From assembly GCA_040954595.2 (NCBI GenBank), contig CM082577.2:1798001-1862000 (forward strand): a stretch of 64,000 bases of DNA, in the 5' to 3' direction. A program made the position numbers and the translations under genes. Shown one piece after another: positions 42,101-52,380 of this stretch. How positions within the stretch are numbered: the first letter of the stretch is position 1; each line of letters starts with the position of its first letter. The notes beneath the pieces are model-generated. The model made no database searches and was not told the origin of the DNA. It worked only from the letters and a program-made list of their open reading frames with translations. Source of the stretch: Balanoglossus misakiensis (Eukaryota > Hemichordata).

Positions 42101-42741
42101 CAGTATCATTCTATAAACCAGGATATCCTCTTTTTATCAGTAAAGTTTGAAACTTTCCCCCTAAAATATGAATTTGTGTTTATTCATTTAGTTTCGTCTG
42201 GTAGTACTGACACTAGAGGGCGTACTCTCCAAGATGGTGATGCATCTCAACACGTTTCCCACGTTCTCGTTGATGCTGAGATTTGTGCGTTCCAACATGT
42301 TGGCTGGAGGGGTGACGTTCTCTGTGATTGAGAGATCCCAGGGCCATCCACTCTGCTTGTCAATACAGGTATGGTAGAGAACTGTGATTGGATTGTGTGA
42401 TTTTATTTTGGAAATATTGAAAGGTCATACAGGGTTCACAGAAATGACTAGTCAGTGAGTTCTTTTGAGTGCTGTAGTGTGGGCTAATATAAGTAGAGTT
42501 TGAAAATAAATTTCATGGTAATTTCCCAAAAGTTGCAGCCTATGGGACTTTAACACAATCCCTCCCTTCCTTCCTCTAACAGGTTGAACCAGCACCTTAT
42601 TCCATTGTTCTGCAGCAAGGCCGAATGGGAAAGTTTGACAGTTGGCACAACCCAGCTGCCCACTTCGCAAGTCTCGGAAACATCGGCAAAAGATTGTTCC
42701 TTGGGCATCTCGTCTATCCATGGGGTGGGGACAAGAAATAA
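39173..42741 (+). CDS. PIGQ: PIG-Q, subunit of GPI N-acetylglucosaminyltransferase (8 exons)
   Basis: PIG-Q (Gpi1) is an ER-membrane subunit of the GPI-GnT complex that transfers GlcNAc from UDP-GlcNAc to phosphatidylinositol, the first step of GPI-anchor synthesis. Coding exons: 39173-39861, 40046-40207, 40469-40589, 40884-41010, 41313-41466, 41744-41936, 42192-42368, 42583-42741. All have GT-AG junctions in matching phases, giving 593 residues. Exon 1 encodes a variable N-terminal region ending in a membrane segment. Exons 3-7 carry the multi-pass Gpi1 domain with near-identity to vertebrate [68 protein letters not shown] and [15 protein letters not shown]. The last exon holds a GRMGKFDSW...AHFASLG segment before the stop. 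No disruption is seen. Two tiny TTAA-flanked elements sit in introns 3 and 5. Confidence 0.96.
40611..40669. mobile_element. 59-bp piggyBac-type MITE with TTAA target duplication
   Basis: The element runs from CCCTATCGCC to AGTGAAAGGG and is flanked on both sides by TTAA (40607-40610 and 40670-40673), the target site used by piggyBac transposons, whose ends start with CCC. The inverted ends pair imperfectly (CCCTATCGCC / CCCTTTCACT). It lies in PIGQ intron 3. Confidence 0.75.
41514..41596. mobile_element. Second copy of the same TTAA MITE, opposite orientation
   Basis: It starts CCCTTTCACC after TTAA (41510-41513) and ends GGTGGTGAAAGG followed by TTGA, a one-base-decayed TTAA. Its right part, reverse-complemented (CCTTTCACCACCATGGTTTG), matches the left part of the 40611 element, so the two are members of one family in opposite orientation. 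It lies in PIGQ intron 5. Confidence 0.65.
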
Positions 42742-42933
42742 AAAGGATTTTTGCGCTTTAGACATGTGGCATGCGATATGCAAAGAGGCTGAAGTATATG
42801 TTTCATCTTTATTTACAATGTAGATGAATTTCCTGTTGTGGGAAAATTTAACTAGGGTTACTTTGGAGTTCTGTCATATACATTGTATTGACCGTTATGT
42901 GGTAACCTTATGATTCCTTGTGATCACTGATAT

Positions 42934-42939
42934 AATAAA
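42934..42939 (+). terminator. AATAAA polyadenylation signal of PIGQ
   Basis: A canonical AATAAA lies 193 bases after the PIGQ stop codon, followed by A-rich sequence. It is the first canonical hexamer downstream on the plus strand. Confidence 0.6.
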
Positions 42940-43760
42940 GACCAAACAAGAAACGAATGTGTCTTGGGTTTCAAGTTCTGTGCCTGTTATAAAGTTCGCT
43001 GGCATCAATATATTTTAACCCCAGCAGCATGCTTCATGCCAGACATACCTTGTTCATCCAATTGAATATTTGAACCAGCGCCAAGCAGTTTTTTGTTAGC
43101 TAAGTCAACACTGCTTGGCCTCTGCTGGTAATTTTATCTGTCCAAGCTGGTCATAAACGTTGGATATAGCTAACATAAGGTATTCAACTGGGTCAAAATA
43201 CACATATGGCAAAAGAAACAAAAGCTATCAAAATACGTCCAATGGCCAAACGTATTTATAACCGCTTGGTAAAATTTATGTAGTGGGTACTTGTATCAGA
43301 CTTGAGCCCAGTCATCCGTCAAAATGGTCGGAAAGCTGTTTTTGCCATTCAGAGTTTTTAGACCATGTTCTTTGCTGTGTGTACATTTTGACAGGGTTGC
43401 ATAGCAAATAAAGTGTTGACTCAGCTGTCCAAACACTGGAAATAAACACTGCTTTTCACTGGTTCAATATCTCCGAGGTCAAAGTAAGCCTGGTAGGATA
43501 GGGGCATAGTGAAAGGGGGTATGGAGTAGACACCACATTTCACCGCTACGCTACAGCATACATTTCGTCTGACTTTCAAGCTTTGTCACATGTTCACAAT
43601 TTTGTGGCATCAAAAAAGCTGTATTATTTATGATGATCATATTGGTCTGGTTGTATTAAACTGACATCACATTCCTGGTCGTGTGATTGTGACTAAAAAC
43701 CAAAATCCTTTGTAGCAGTCTGGGCCCTCCGTAGGTTAATATTGCTCCATCCCTAAATAC
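42940..43760. other. PIGQ-transposase spacer with degenerate inverted repeats
   Basis: ACCAGCGCCAAGCAG at about 43075 pairs with CTGCTTGGCCTCTGCTGGT at about 43112. A TTAACCCC motif occurs at 43016. These look like remnants of small transposons. No coding exon was recognised, and I could not identify a matched pair of piggyBac ends around the downstream ORF. Confidence 0.4.
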
Positions 43761-45971
43761 ATGTGCGACATTTACCCATGGTGCAATGTTCCCGGAAGCG
43801 ATGTGCTGGAGCAGAAAGGAGACAACGCGGCTGAAGTTGTGAATCACGGCCTCGGCAGAATGAAACGAGGTGGCTATCGTGGATTTGGTGCGAAGCGCTG
43901 CGAGTCCGATGCTATTATGTTGCCGTCTACATCGGGTGAGTGCGGTCTTCCAAACGACGATGCTGGCAGCCGCAGAGGTTTCTGGGGGCCCAGTAGCACT
44001 ACACACGAAATGCCGCCGACATCTACGACAGGGGAAGAGATTCCCAAGAAACGGACACGACGGTGTGAATTTGCTGCAGTTAAGTGTGAATCTGATTATG
44101 ATGTCGAGGACGAAGTTGAACTAATTCTGGATGAAAAAAGTGGTGAGTTGAGACCGAGAAGGCCGGACGACACAGACGCATCCCCATACAATAATGACTC
44201 GGATGTTGAAAGCATCGACGAAGATGGGGCCGAAGACGACGATTTCTACGATCGTGCCTACCCGTCAAACGTTGACACCGACAGCGATTCCGACGAAGTC
44301 AAGTTTGAACAACCCGCTGCGGCTGCTCTGACTGGCAAGTGGAAACTGGCGGACGGTGGCGACAGTGACATTTTCGCCAAACCCGAATTCGACCAACAGG
44401 AGGGGCCGACGTTCGAGGTGCCCACGTACGCGAACGAAATCCAGTACTTCCACCAGTTCATTCCGCAAAGCCTGATCGACCTCGCGTGCGCGGAGACGAA
44501 CAAGTACGCCAGATACCACCAGCAATACATCGCCAAGCGGGACGACAAGTACTGGCGCGACACCAGCTTCAACGAGATGCAGGCGTTTATTGGCATGATT
44601 GTCTGCATGGGCGTGGATCGGAAATCGGCCCTGGAAGATTACTGGTCAAGTGATATATTCCTGCAGAACGCCGGCATTGCGTCCGTGATGACGCGTTCTC
44701 GGTTTAATCTGATAATGAAGTACTTCCATTTGGCCGATCCCGAAAGCGATCCGAGAAGAGAGCCGGACGAAAAGAGACGCAGGCGGCGGTGCGAGAAAGA
44801 CCCCTTCTACAAAGTCAACCCCTGGATGAGGCCAATAGTTGCGAATTGCATCAACAATTACCAGACGGGCCAACACATTTCCATTGATGAAGGGATGGTG
44901 AGGTTCGCTCCCGAGCGCAAGCAGAGACTTTCTCCCAAACCAGAGCGAAACGGCTTCAAGACGTGGCAATTGTGTGATTCCGCCACCTCGTATGTTGCCA
45001 ATATCGCACCTTATCTGGGCGTGAAGTTCAAGTCCTCCGGCGAAGGGCAGAAAAAGGAGAAGGGCGCACTCAAGAGACTTGCCAGGAACCTGCTTGAGCC
45101 TTTCGCGGGACAGAACCACATTGTTTATTGCGGCAGCCCTTTCACTTCCGTCGGGATGGCGTTCGAGTTGATGGAGAACGACATCTACATGGTTGGAAGT
45201 TTCAACCGCCGAAAACACCTGTCCATGCCGCCTGAGCTGATTCCGGAGGGGAAGAGAAAGAGACTGCCCTTGGAAGTTGGCCAGATGCGCGCGGCGTCGC
45301 GGACCGACGGGCGGGTGAACATCACCGCCTACCAGGACGTCGCCGCCCAAGTCTTGTTCCTGAACACGGCGTACCCGCCGCTGGCACTGGAGACCGACTA
45401 CACGCCGACGTTCAGCGGCGGAGAGCGGCGACAGGTGCCGCTGTCATTGCAGTGGCACCGTAGGTGTACGCCGGGCGTGGACCGGCACAGTCAGACGAGG
45501 AAGTACTGCCACGTGGGGAGGAAAATCCACAGGTGGTGGACCTACCTGGCGTTCTATCTCATCGATGTGGCGCTGGTGAACGCACACATCTGCTTCCGGG
45601 CGCGCAACCCGGACTCGAAGATCACTCGCAAGTTCTTCCAGCTGCACGTCGGAAAGCAGCTGATCGGCGGCTACAGCAGTCGGATGCAGACACTGGTCCG
45701 AGAGGTGAGCGCCTCGGTCACCTCCTCATCGCGCATCCGCCAGGAGAACCTGGACTCGCACTTCGTCACCAAGCTGCCCGGCCGACAGAAGTGCTGTAAG
45801 CAGTGCAGCCGAGACGGGAAGAAGACGTCGTCTGGCCGACTTTCGGAGACGACCAAGGGGTGCGTCATCTGCAAAGTTCATCTCCACGACGGCGAGTGCT
45901 TTGCGGCATTCCACCACAAGATGCTGATGCGGGGGAAAGAGAGTGTGGCGACGCAGACGTACTTGGCTTAA
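43761..45971 (+). CDS. piggyBac-type transposase ORF (PGBD-like), second catalytic Asp replaced
   Basis: Intronless 736-codon ORF. piggyBac transposases cut and paste DNA at TTAA using an RNase H-like DDD core. Residues 1-215 are a low-complexity, acidic N-terminal region. About 225-615 form the transposase domain, with YWSSDIFLQNAGI, MTRSRFNLIMKYFHLAD, SIDEGMVRF (first Asp D376), KTWQLCDSATSYVANIAPYLG-type strand and TPGVDRHSQTRKY (third Asp D574), then RWWTYLAFYLIDVALVNAHI. The expected second motif, normally V-Y-x-D-N-x-x-T-S, reads VYCGSPFTS, placing Gly458 where the catalytic Asp should be. Residues 678-718 are the C-terminal zinc-binding module (CC..C, CVIC, LHDGECF, FHH). The ORF is visibly more GC-rich than its surroundings. 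It is either a recently inserted, mutated element or a domesticated gene. Flanking TTAA ends were not found. Confidence 0.9.
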   Translation: MCDIYPWCNVPGSDVLEQKGDNAAEVVNHGLGRMKRGGYRGFGAKRCESDAIMLPSTSGECGLPNDDAGSRRGFWGPSSTTHEMPPTSTTGEEIPKKRTRRCEFAAVKCESDYDVEDEVELILDEKSGELRPRRPDDTDASPYNNDSDVESIDEDGAEDDDFYDRAYPSNVDTDSDSDEVKFEQPAAAALTGKWKLADGGDSDIFAKPEFDQQEGPTFEVPTYANEIQYFHQFIPQSLIDLACAETNKYARYHQQYIAKRDDKYWRDTSFNEMQAFIGMIVCMGVDRKSALEDYWSSDIFLQNAGIASVMTRSRFNLIMKYFHLADPESDPRREPDEKRRRRRCEKDPFYKVNPWMRPIVANCINNYQTGQHISIDEGMVRFAPERKQRLSPKPERNGFKTWQLCDSATSYVANIAPYLGVKFKSSGEGQKKEKGALKRLARNLLEPFAGQNHIVYCGSPFTSVGMAFELMENDIYMVGSFNRRKHLSMPPELIPEGKRKRLPLEVGQMRAASRTDGRVNITAYQDVAAQVLFLNTAYPPLALETDYTPTFSGGERRQVPLSLQWHRRCTPGVDRHSQTRKYCHVGRKIHRWWTYLAFYLIDVALVNAHICFRARNPDSKITRKFFQLHVGKQLIGGYSSRMQTLVREVSASVTSSSRIRQENLDSHFVTKLPGRQKCCKQCSRDGKKTSSGRLSETTKGCVICKVHLHDGECFAAFHHKMLMRGKESVATQTYLA

Positions 45972-46020
45972 AAAGGTACACGGTCACGTATGGACATTTA
46001 GCTACAGGCATGGCGAATTG

Positions 46021-46085
46021 AGATCTAGCCAATCACAGATTTTCAGTGAGTGGCACACGTAAAAATTGAGTGCCACAAAATGTTC
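46021..46085. repeat. Dispersed repeat, copy 1
   Basis: The sequence starting AGATCTAGCC and continuing TCACAGATTTTCA...GGCAC...AAAAATTG.G.GCCAC is closely similar to 51147-51210. It begins 50 bp after the transposase stop codon, so it may be part of the element's 3' end or an unrelated neighbour. Confidence 0.65.
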
Positions 46086-48426
46086 TGTAGAACACTCAAA
46101 TACGCCATTTCTGCGCGAAATTGGAGGTGACTATATACTAGTACGCCATCTAGGGCTGGTGATGGCGTGTGATGAAATACTGTTCAGTATCAAACCTCGT
46201 AGTTGTTATCGTTCGCCTTGAGTTATCTACCATTAAATATATATTGAATATGTTTTGAAAGTGTTCGATATGTTCTATCCTTTGTGATGTCAGACTCGCT
46301 AACCCACTCTTTGCACTTTCTATAGCAGTGATGCAAGATCTGTTGTAATCGTTATTTTTCTGGTTGCTTCTTAATAAGACCCGGTACATTTTGTAACTAG
46401 CCCACCTTGAATGATGATGATCACAATATTGGATCTGATTTGATGTCATATTTCGCCGGCCAGAAATGGCGCCACCAACAGTTCTTTCTGATAAACGCCT
46501 TCAAAAGAAACACCTTTTTTGAAAACGTATTCGATAGTTGACATGGCAAGCCCCCAGGAGTAACCAAAATCTTTGAGTGGGCGATGGAAAGTATGCGATT
46601 TCTTATTCGCCAACCAGAATTACGCCCGTCAATCTTGTCAAGTATTGGACCGTACTTTATTGACACACGAAAGGGGATCGGGAATGTGAAGTGACTACAG
46701 ATAGAGAAATGGAAAATACAGATAATCTGGGATTAGGTAAGTTTCCTTTCATTGCTTCTCAAAATAGGTCATTGTGCAAAGTGATGTTAGTGTGAATTCG
46801 GTCAGAGAAATGATATGCAACTTCAAAGTTTTTGTTTGATTTTCATCGGGGCGTTCTTCCAATACAACTGGGTTACTGTCCACCGCCTACGATTCCCATA
46901 TTAAAAGAAAATTGTATAATCTCGTTATAAATACAAAATTCCCCGCTCAACTATAGGTTTACTGTACATGTATTGATTTTGAAAGTGATGAGGTCATATC
47001 GAAGATAAAACTTAGGGTTTTCCACCTAAAAAGGACGTTTAATTTAACAAGTCTTCTAATATCTTGTTACTATAGTTAGCGTTAAATTTGATAGCCTCGT
47101 CAAAAGTGCCTTCCCAGTAGCAGACGATGAATAACCATTTTATGATAGGCTAGAATCGGCAACGGTTGCAGGGATGCGTAATACAAAGTAAACTGCGTAC
47201 TCGTTCCGTCTTGCGTTTGTTTATACATATAGTTAATACGTTATAAAACGCGACCGTCTCCCCGATGACCAACTGTCGTATTTTGACCCGAAAGCTCTCG
47301 GAGCGTTGAAAGCCTGACGCGACCCTCAGTTGTGGTGACGTCGCGCCTGTCACGATTTTATGCTAATCTCCCTGTTTACTGTCGACCCAATATCAGTACA
47401 TTTGCAGTAATCTTCCAGCTCTTTATTATTAAATATCACACGATGCGGCGGTCACGACGTGCAGACTGAAGAGGCGGTGTTCTGAACATCCCTCAAAGAA
47501 TATTCGAGCTGGAACGCGATCCGCGGAGCGTTTGGTGTAAAAGATGCTGTCTTCCTGTGATATCACGATTTGGATCAGTTCTAGCTCACCGGCTAAGTAC
47601 ATCGGATGATATACAAACAAAGCCAATTATACGTGAGACGTGCGATTTTTTTCAGGTAAGCCCTCCTCCCGTTGAACTTCTTGTGTAGAGCCGTATAGCT
47701 GGCGGATCGCACGTCAGCGGTGATCATATAGGCCTACTGGGGTTGTCAGACACTGTTGCCCGCTGCGAGGATCGAAGTGGTACATGTCTCATAATACACA
47801 AATACCGCTGAAATCACACGAAACAGCTGTTGCAGTGTAGAGAGACGCGAATTTCTACGTGCGAGCGAGGAGGAATGAAAAACACTATCAGGTAATCGGA
47901 GAACAGCTTGTCAAGGTAAACGACTCTTATTTGCTTTCATTGGAATGAGATGATAGGTCTATACGTGTAGTATACAACTAGTGTCGAGGTATCGGTAAGC
48001 AAATTTAGTGTTTCAGACAATAAGGCAAATTATGCCTCTAGCTTTTGGGCACAGCTTGAAGCATTTTTCAGTGACGGATTTTTTTCGGCACAGTGACCAC
48101 CTTGGGCCGAGTCTGCTGGCTTTAATTTGACATCGCCATGATCTCTGACACGTACACTGGGGAGGACAGATATATCAGTAATTTGTTGAAGCTTTCTAAT
48201 ATAGTACGTGTTGGCACTATGCTCTGTGAGGGAAATGTAAAAGTAGTTTATACCCAGTCCTTGTATGTTTTATCATGACATTAATGATTTAACTACACGC
48301 ATTCACCAGTTTCATGTCGGGATTACAAACACCCAGCTGTTGAAACGACAATGTTATGGCATCACAATTTTTTTTAACTAAAATTATATATGCGGCCTTG
48401 TCCCCTGCGTCGGAATTTGCGTTCCG

Positions 48427-48438
48427 CCCCCCCCCCCC
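48427..48438. repeat. Poly-C tract (12 C)
   Basis: Uninterrupted run of 12 C followed by AAAA. Confidence 0.93.
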
Positions 48439-48753
48439 AAAATGGAAGCTTAATAGGGTGCGTTACTTACAAAACGATTTCGGCATTCGGCAACACCGAG
48501 TAAGCTCCGCATCATTACGGAAGATTAGGATATCGGGGTTGAGAGATCATTAAAACACCCTCGCTTGACAGGTGAACCTTGTGGCTGAATGGACAATGCA
48601 AGTAAGTGCCTTCATCTGGAGGGAAATAACGAGAAACGAAGAATGCTTCAGCAAGGAAGGTATTTGAGAGTGCAGCTGATGCTTTTTTGTTATTTAACAA
48701 AGTGTTACAAGAAAGTTCAGGATTAGTTCAACTCTGAAACCGATAATGATGAC

Positions 48754-48767
48754 GGGGGGGGGGGGGG
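48754..48767. repeat. Poly-G tract (14 G)
   Basis: Uninterrupted run of 14 G. Confidence 0.93.
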
Positions 48768-51146
48768 CAAAATGGGCTGTTAATTCTCAAAAACGACCCA
48801 CATATACTAATCAAAATAACGTGGCCATACTTGCATAATAACTTGTCCGAAAATTCTGCAGTTTACAGAAGTGAAATGGGGAAAATTATATCAGAAAAAA
48901 ATAAACCATCGTCCCTGGGTGAGAATACAACGTTCTCTGACGTCACGGTTAATTCGGTGACAGATTAACAATTTTGAACAACATTCTCGCGAACCAGAGC
49001 CATCTAGTCTGTCAACGCACAAACCGTTGGAGTAAAGAGGTCGTGGTTTACGACGGTGAACGAAAACAGAACGAGTGATCGACACCGCCATATGTCTGTG
49101 CGAAGTTGTCTGAACTCCACAGTCTCTTGTTTAATGAAGTCAAGGGTTCAGTGCGGTCCCATTTGGAGCAAGGCTCGTATGCCGAGAACACGCGAGCGTA
49201 AATCACACACACGAGACGAGTTCAAAAAAGAACGCTGCCACAAATTCTGCAACGAAGAGAAATCTTGCCAACAAAACCACATCTGAGATTTCCTTTTTAT
49301 CTTATCAACAAAAGTTTCTTGGACCCCCGCGTATTAACCACATCTATATAATATTTATAATCCTCTGTTATAATTTCATAGCTTTAAAATAATGACACCT
49401 ATCTTCCAAGGACGCAGTATAATATATTTATGAGTCTGCCAACATCCCCGGCAGTGTCGTACAGCTTTTATAACAACGCAGTGAAATCGTGTTCCAATGT
49501 GGGTTTATTTTTAATCGGTTTGTAAATTTGTCTGGATATATTTGTTAACAATATGGTCAGGGAAAATTAAAAATACTCTTTGTCTCTATACGTGGTGGGC
49601 AGTGCACATTTTCTCTGGGAATAGGGTTCAATACTTGTTTCTTTTTCTGTGCCTGGTTTTTGATTCAGTGTTTTGCTGCGTATGTTTGCGCTGTACTTTT
49701 ACATTATTGCGAGCTGAATCTGGCTGAATCTGGAGTTGTATTCAGTTATTTTTTCACAATAACGAAGCTGACTACTGTATATACATATAGGCCAAGTTCG
49801 TGCTAATAAGGTGATGATACTGTTACAGTTGATGGAGCTTTAACAAAACGATGTGACTTGGTGGAGTTTTTATACTAGTACGTAAGCCGAGCAGGTTTCT
49901 GCAATTATCCCTTTATATCAACATTGATGGAAATACGGCTATAAGCTTACTGTTCGGTTGTATGTCCCCTAATCACTTTCCGCAAACACTGAAATTGTCA
50001 GCCTAGTTCATACCGAACACCATTCCACATGAATAATTCAAGTGCAAAGCCCGCAGAAAAGCAGCACCTCGAAAATCTATCTACTTTATATGAGCGCGCA
50101 CAGCGGAGCATTTGCTCTGCAGATTGGAAATGTCAAGGGGCGGCCTTGCGAGTCGCGATTCTAATTCGCGTTCCTTGTACTCCAATTTTCTTGCTTGTCT
50201 CCGACTTGGCGGCCCAGGGCGGTATCGCTACCACACCCAAGGAGTAGGTTTAATGCAATTCCCGGGTGAAACGAAGTGAATATATGCGTATATCTTTGAA
50301 AATGCCGCTCGGAATGCGTTTGGATCACGGGCTTGGAATCAATTTATGGGGGTTGCTGTTTGAACCCAAATGCGCAAAACGCGTGCGTACGGATGGACGG
50401 GGGCTCTAGCCAGTGCTGAAAAGGCGCATTGGCCTATACATACTAGTCTAGAATCCAGACTAGTGTTTTTTCGCTTTGCGTAGTAATCGTCACTGCAATG
50501 CGCGCCAACTATTTCCTTCACAATGCGAAAACACGAACAAGAATGATTTCTAAATTTCTTTTGAGCAATAGGCCTACACGTTGGGATATAGTAGATCATT
50601 AGACACCTCCGTGGGCTGTGATCAGAGATGTGTTTGAAAAAATGCAAGTACATGTTTGACTGTATTCGTTGTCGTCGGTTTCTTAGTCATCACAGAATGA
50701 TAGGATGATGGACAGGAAACCGAACCGATTTGGAACTGTGCACTAGAATTACAGGCTATTTATCGAAGCCGTTTAAAATACCTTTCCAATAATAGCAGAA
50801 GTTGATTAAATTCTGGAGTGTCGTGTCGCGCGTATGGGAAAGTAGAAGTGCGCGTGCGTGAAAGGGTCGCTGTCTGCACAGACGAGACATTCCGGTTTTT
50901 TTTGCGTGTTTGCATGTTTATTCAGACAAACTCATCAACTGTCAGTTGTGGGATAATTACACACTGTAATACTGACCGCCGGGGCAATGTTTTAGTAATC
51001 GGATGACATCATCCTTTACGCACAGATGGCACAATAACAAAGTATTTTCATAATATCCAAAAGGATAAATTGAATAATACGCTTTGGGTATTACGTGCCC
51101 TATTAAATATATTCGGTCATATGTGCAGTTATCGTTGGTAGAGAGT

Positions 51147-51210
51147 AGATCTAGCCTTTCACAGATTTTCACCCGGGGGCACTCAAAAATTGTGCGCCAC
51201 CATATGGTCA
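51147..51210. repeat. Dispersed repeat, copy 2
   Basis: Roughly three quarters identical, by eye, to 46021-46085 in the same orientation. Similarity starts sharply at AGATCTAGCC in both copies. Confidence 0.65.
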
Positions 51211-51267
51211 CCATGGAGATTTAAACACCATATATGGTTATATGATAATAAGAAGTTATTTTATTGA

Positions 51268-51486
51268 AGGCTGCGTTCAGAAACCATCAATGGAGGGGGG
51301 TATTTTAGACAGGGGTCGTTATAAACAAATGAAATGCAAGGTTTGACATTTTAGGTGGAGGGGAACTTGGAAATTTCGAGGAATACAATTGTTTTAAATT
51401 ATGTTTATTGTGATCACCAAGCGGGTATCCGGAAAAAAGATGTTAACCCCCCCCCCCCCCCCCCGATTTATTTATGAACGCAGCCT
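51268..51486. mobile_element. 219-bp element with 12-bp terminal inverted repeats
   Basis: AGGCTGCGTTCA at 51268-51279 is perfectly repeated in reverse complement at 51475-51486. The interior is non-coding and includes an 18-C tract at 51447-51464 and a GGAGGGGGG stretch near the left end, so the ends also share a weaker inner complementarity. No clear target-site duplication was identified, so the superfamily is not assigned. Confidence 0.6.
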
Positions 51487-52380
51487 AAATACAGGGAGCA
51501 TGATTCACCCGGCAACGCATCAGCAATGGAGACGCAGTATATTAAGAGGATCCTACGTCGGGGAGTGTGTTTACCTGATCACTCTTGGGTGAAGATTGAA
51601 ACAGTCTGATCCCTGTCCATGTCCCCACTGAATATCATGCTCTTTCTGACCTTGGTGTATAAATAACCATACACTCTGCGAATAAGTGTGGGCTATGTAT
51701 ACTTCGAGGTGCAAAATATACAAATTTCCTCGAATACTGTAATGGGTGTGACATCATGTCTCTGAAGGTCGCTCTTGATAAACAGTAACAAATTGAGTGA
51801 CATAACCTTCAGAAATACCCTGGGCGACCATGTATACTCGCAGCTTCGAGTAGTTTGAAATGGTGAGAACTCCTATACTCGCCACCCCTGTCGAAAATGC
51901 ACCTCCCCTGGCGCGAAGAATGCACTCGAGACACACTTACGTAATCCTACCTGCGAGCGCAACATCCAAAAACCGAAGCAAAGAAACTCGATGACTATGT
52001 TTGAAGACACCGGCATGACTTCTTGTGTTTCTACGGATACAATTTCTTTTTAGAAGACCACAAACCGTTACTTTAATATGTTATGTTATCGTTTGCCATA
52101 GGACCACGGTATTTCTGGCTTGTACTGGGGTTGCATGAACAGTATCCTGCTGCACAACGGACCTGATTTCAAGGTTTTAGTAACAAGTTTCCCCCTCAAA
52201 CTTATCTACATTTTAGGATGTTCCACACTGTGCAACGATTTCGATGTTTCCAGCCTTCTCTGATCACATTTACGGATTTCCGGATTACCGAGAATTTCTT
52301 AAGTGCGATAGTTCGGACCGTCGTCGAGATCGGCTCATCAGCCACCGTTGACAAGATTGTTGAGTGAGGTGATAGACAAC

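Larger units (their letters stand above)
46086..51146. other. Intergenic region, no gene recognised
   Basis: No exon with a recognisable protein was found. Homopolymer tracts occur at 48427-48438 (C) and 48754-48767 (G). Short open frames (under 105 codons) on both strands lack family resemblance and codon continuity. 5' UTR exons of the WxxW gene could lie here unseen. Confidence 0.45.

Noticed and set aside
43016-43030. TTAACCCC as a possible left end of the piggyBac element
   Set aside because: No matching GGGG-TTAA with complementary end sequence was found downstream of the transposase ORF, so a pair of termini cannot be claimed.
44646-45350. 234-codon minus-strand open frame
   Set aside because: Antisense shadow of the GC-rich transposase ORF. 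GC-rich coding DNA readily leaves open complementary frames.
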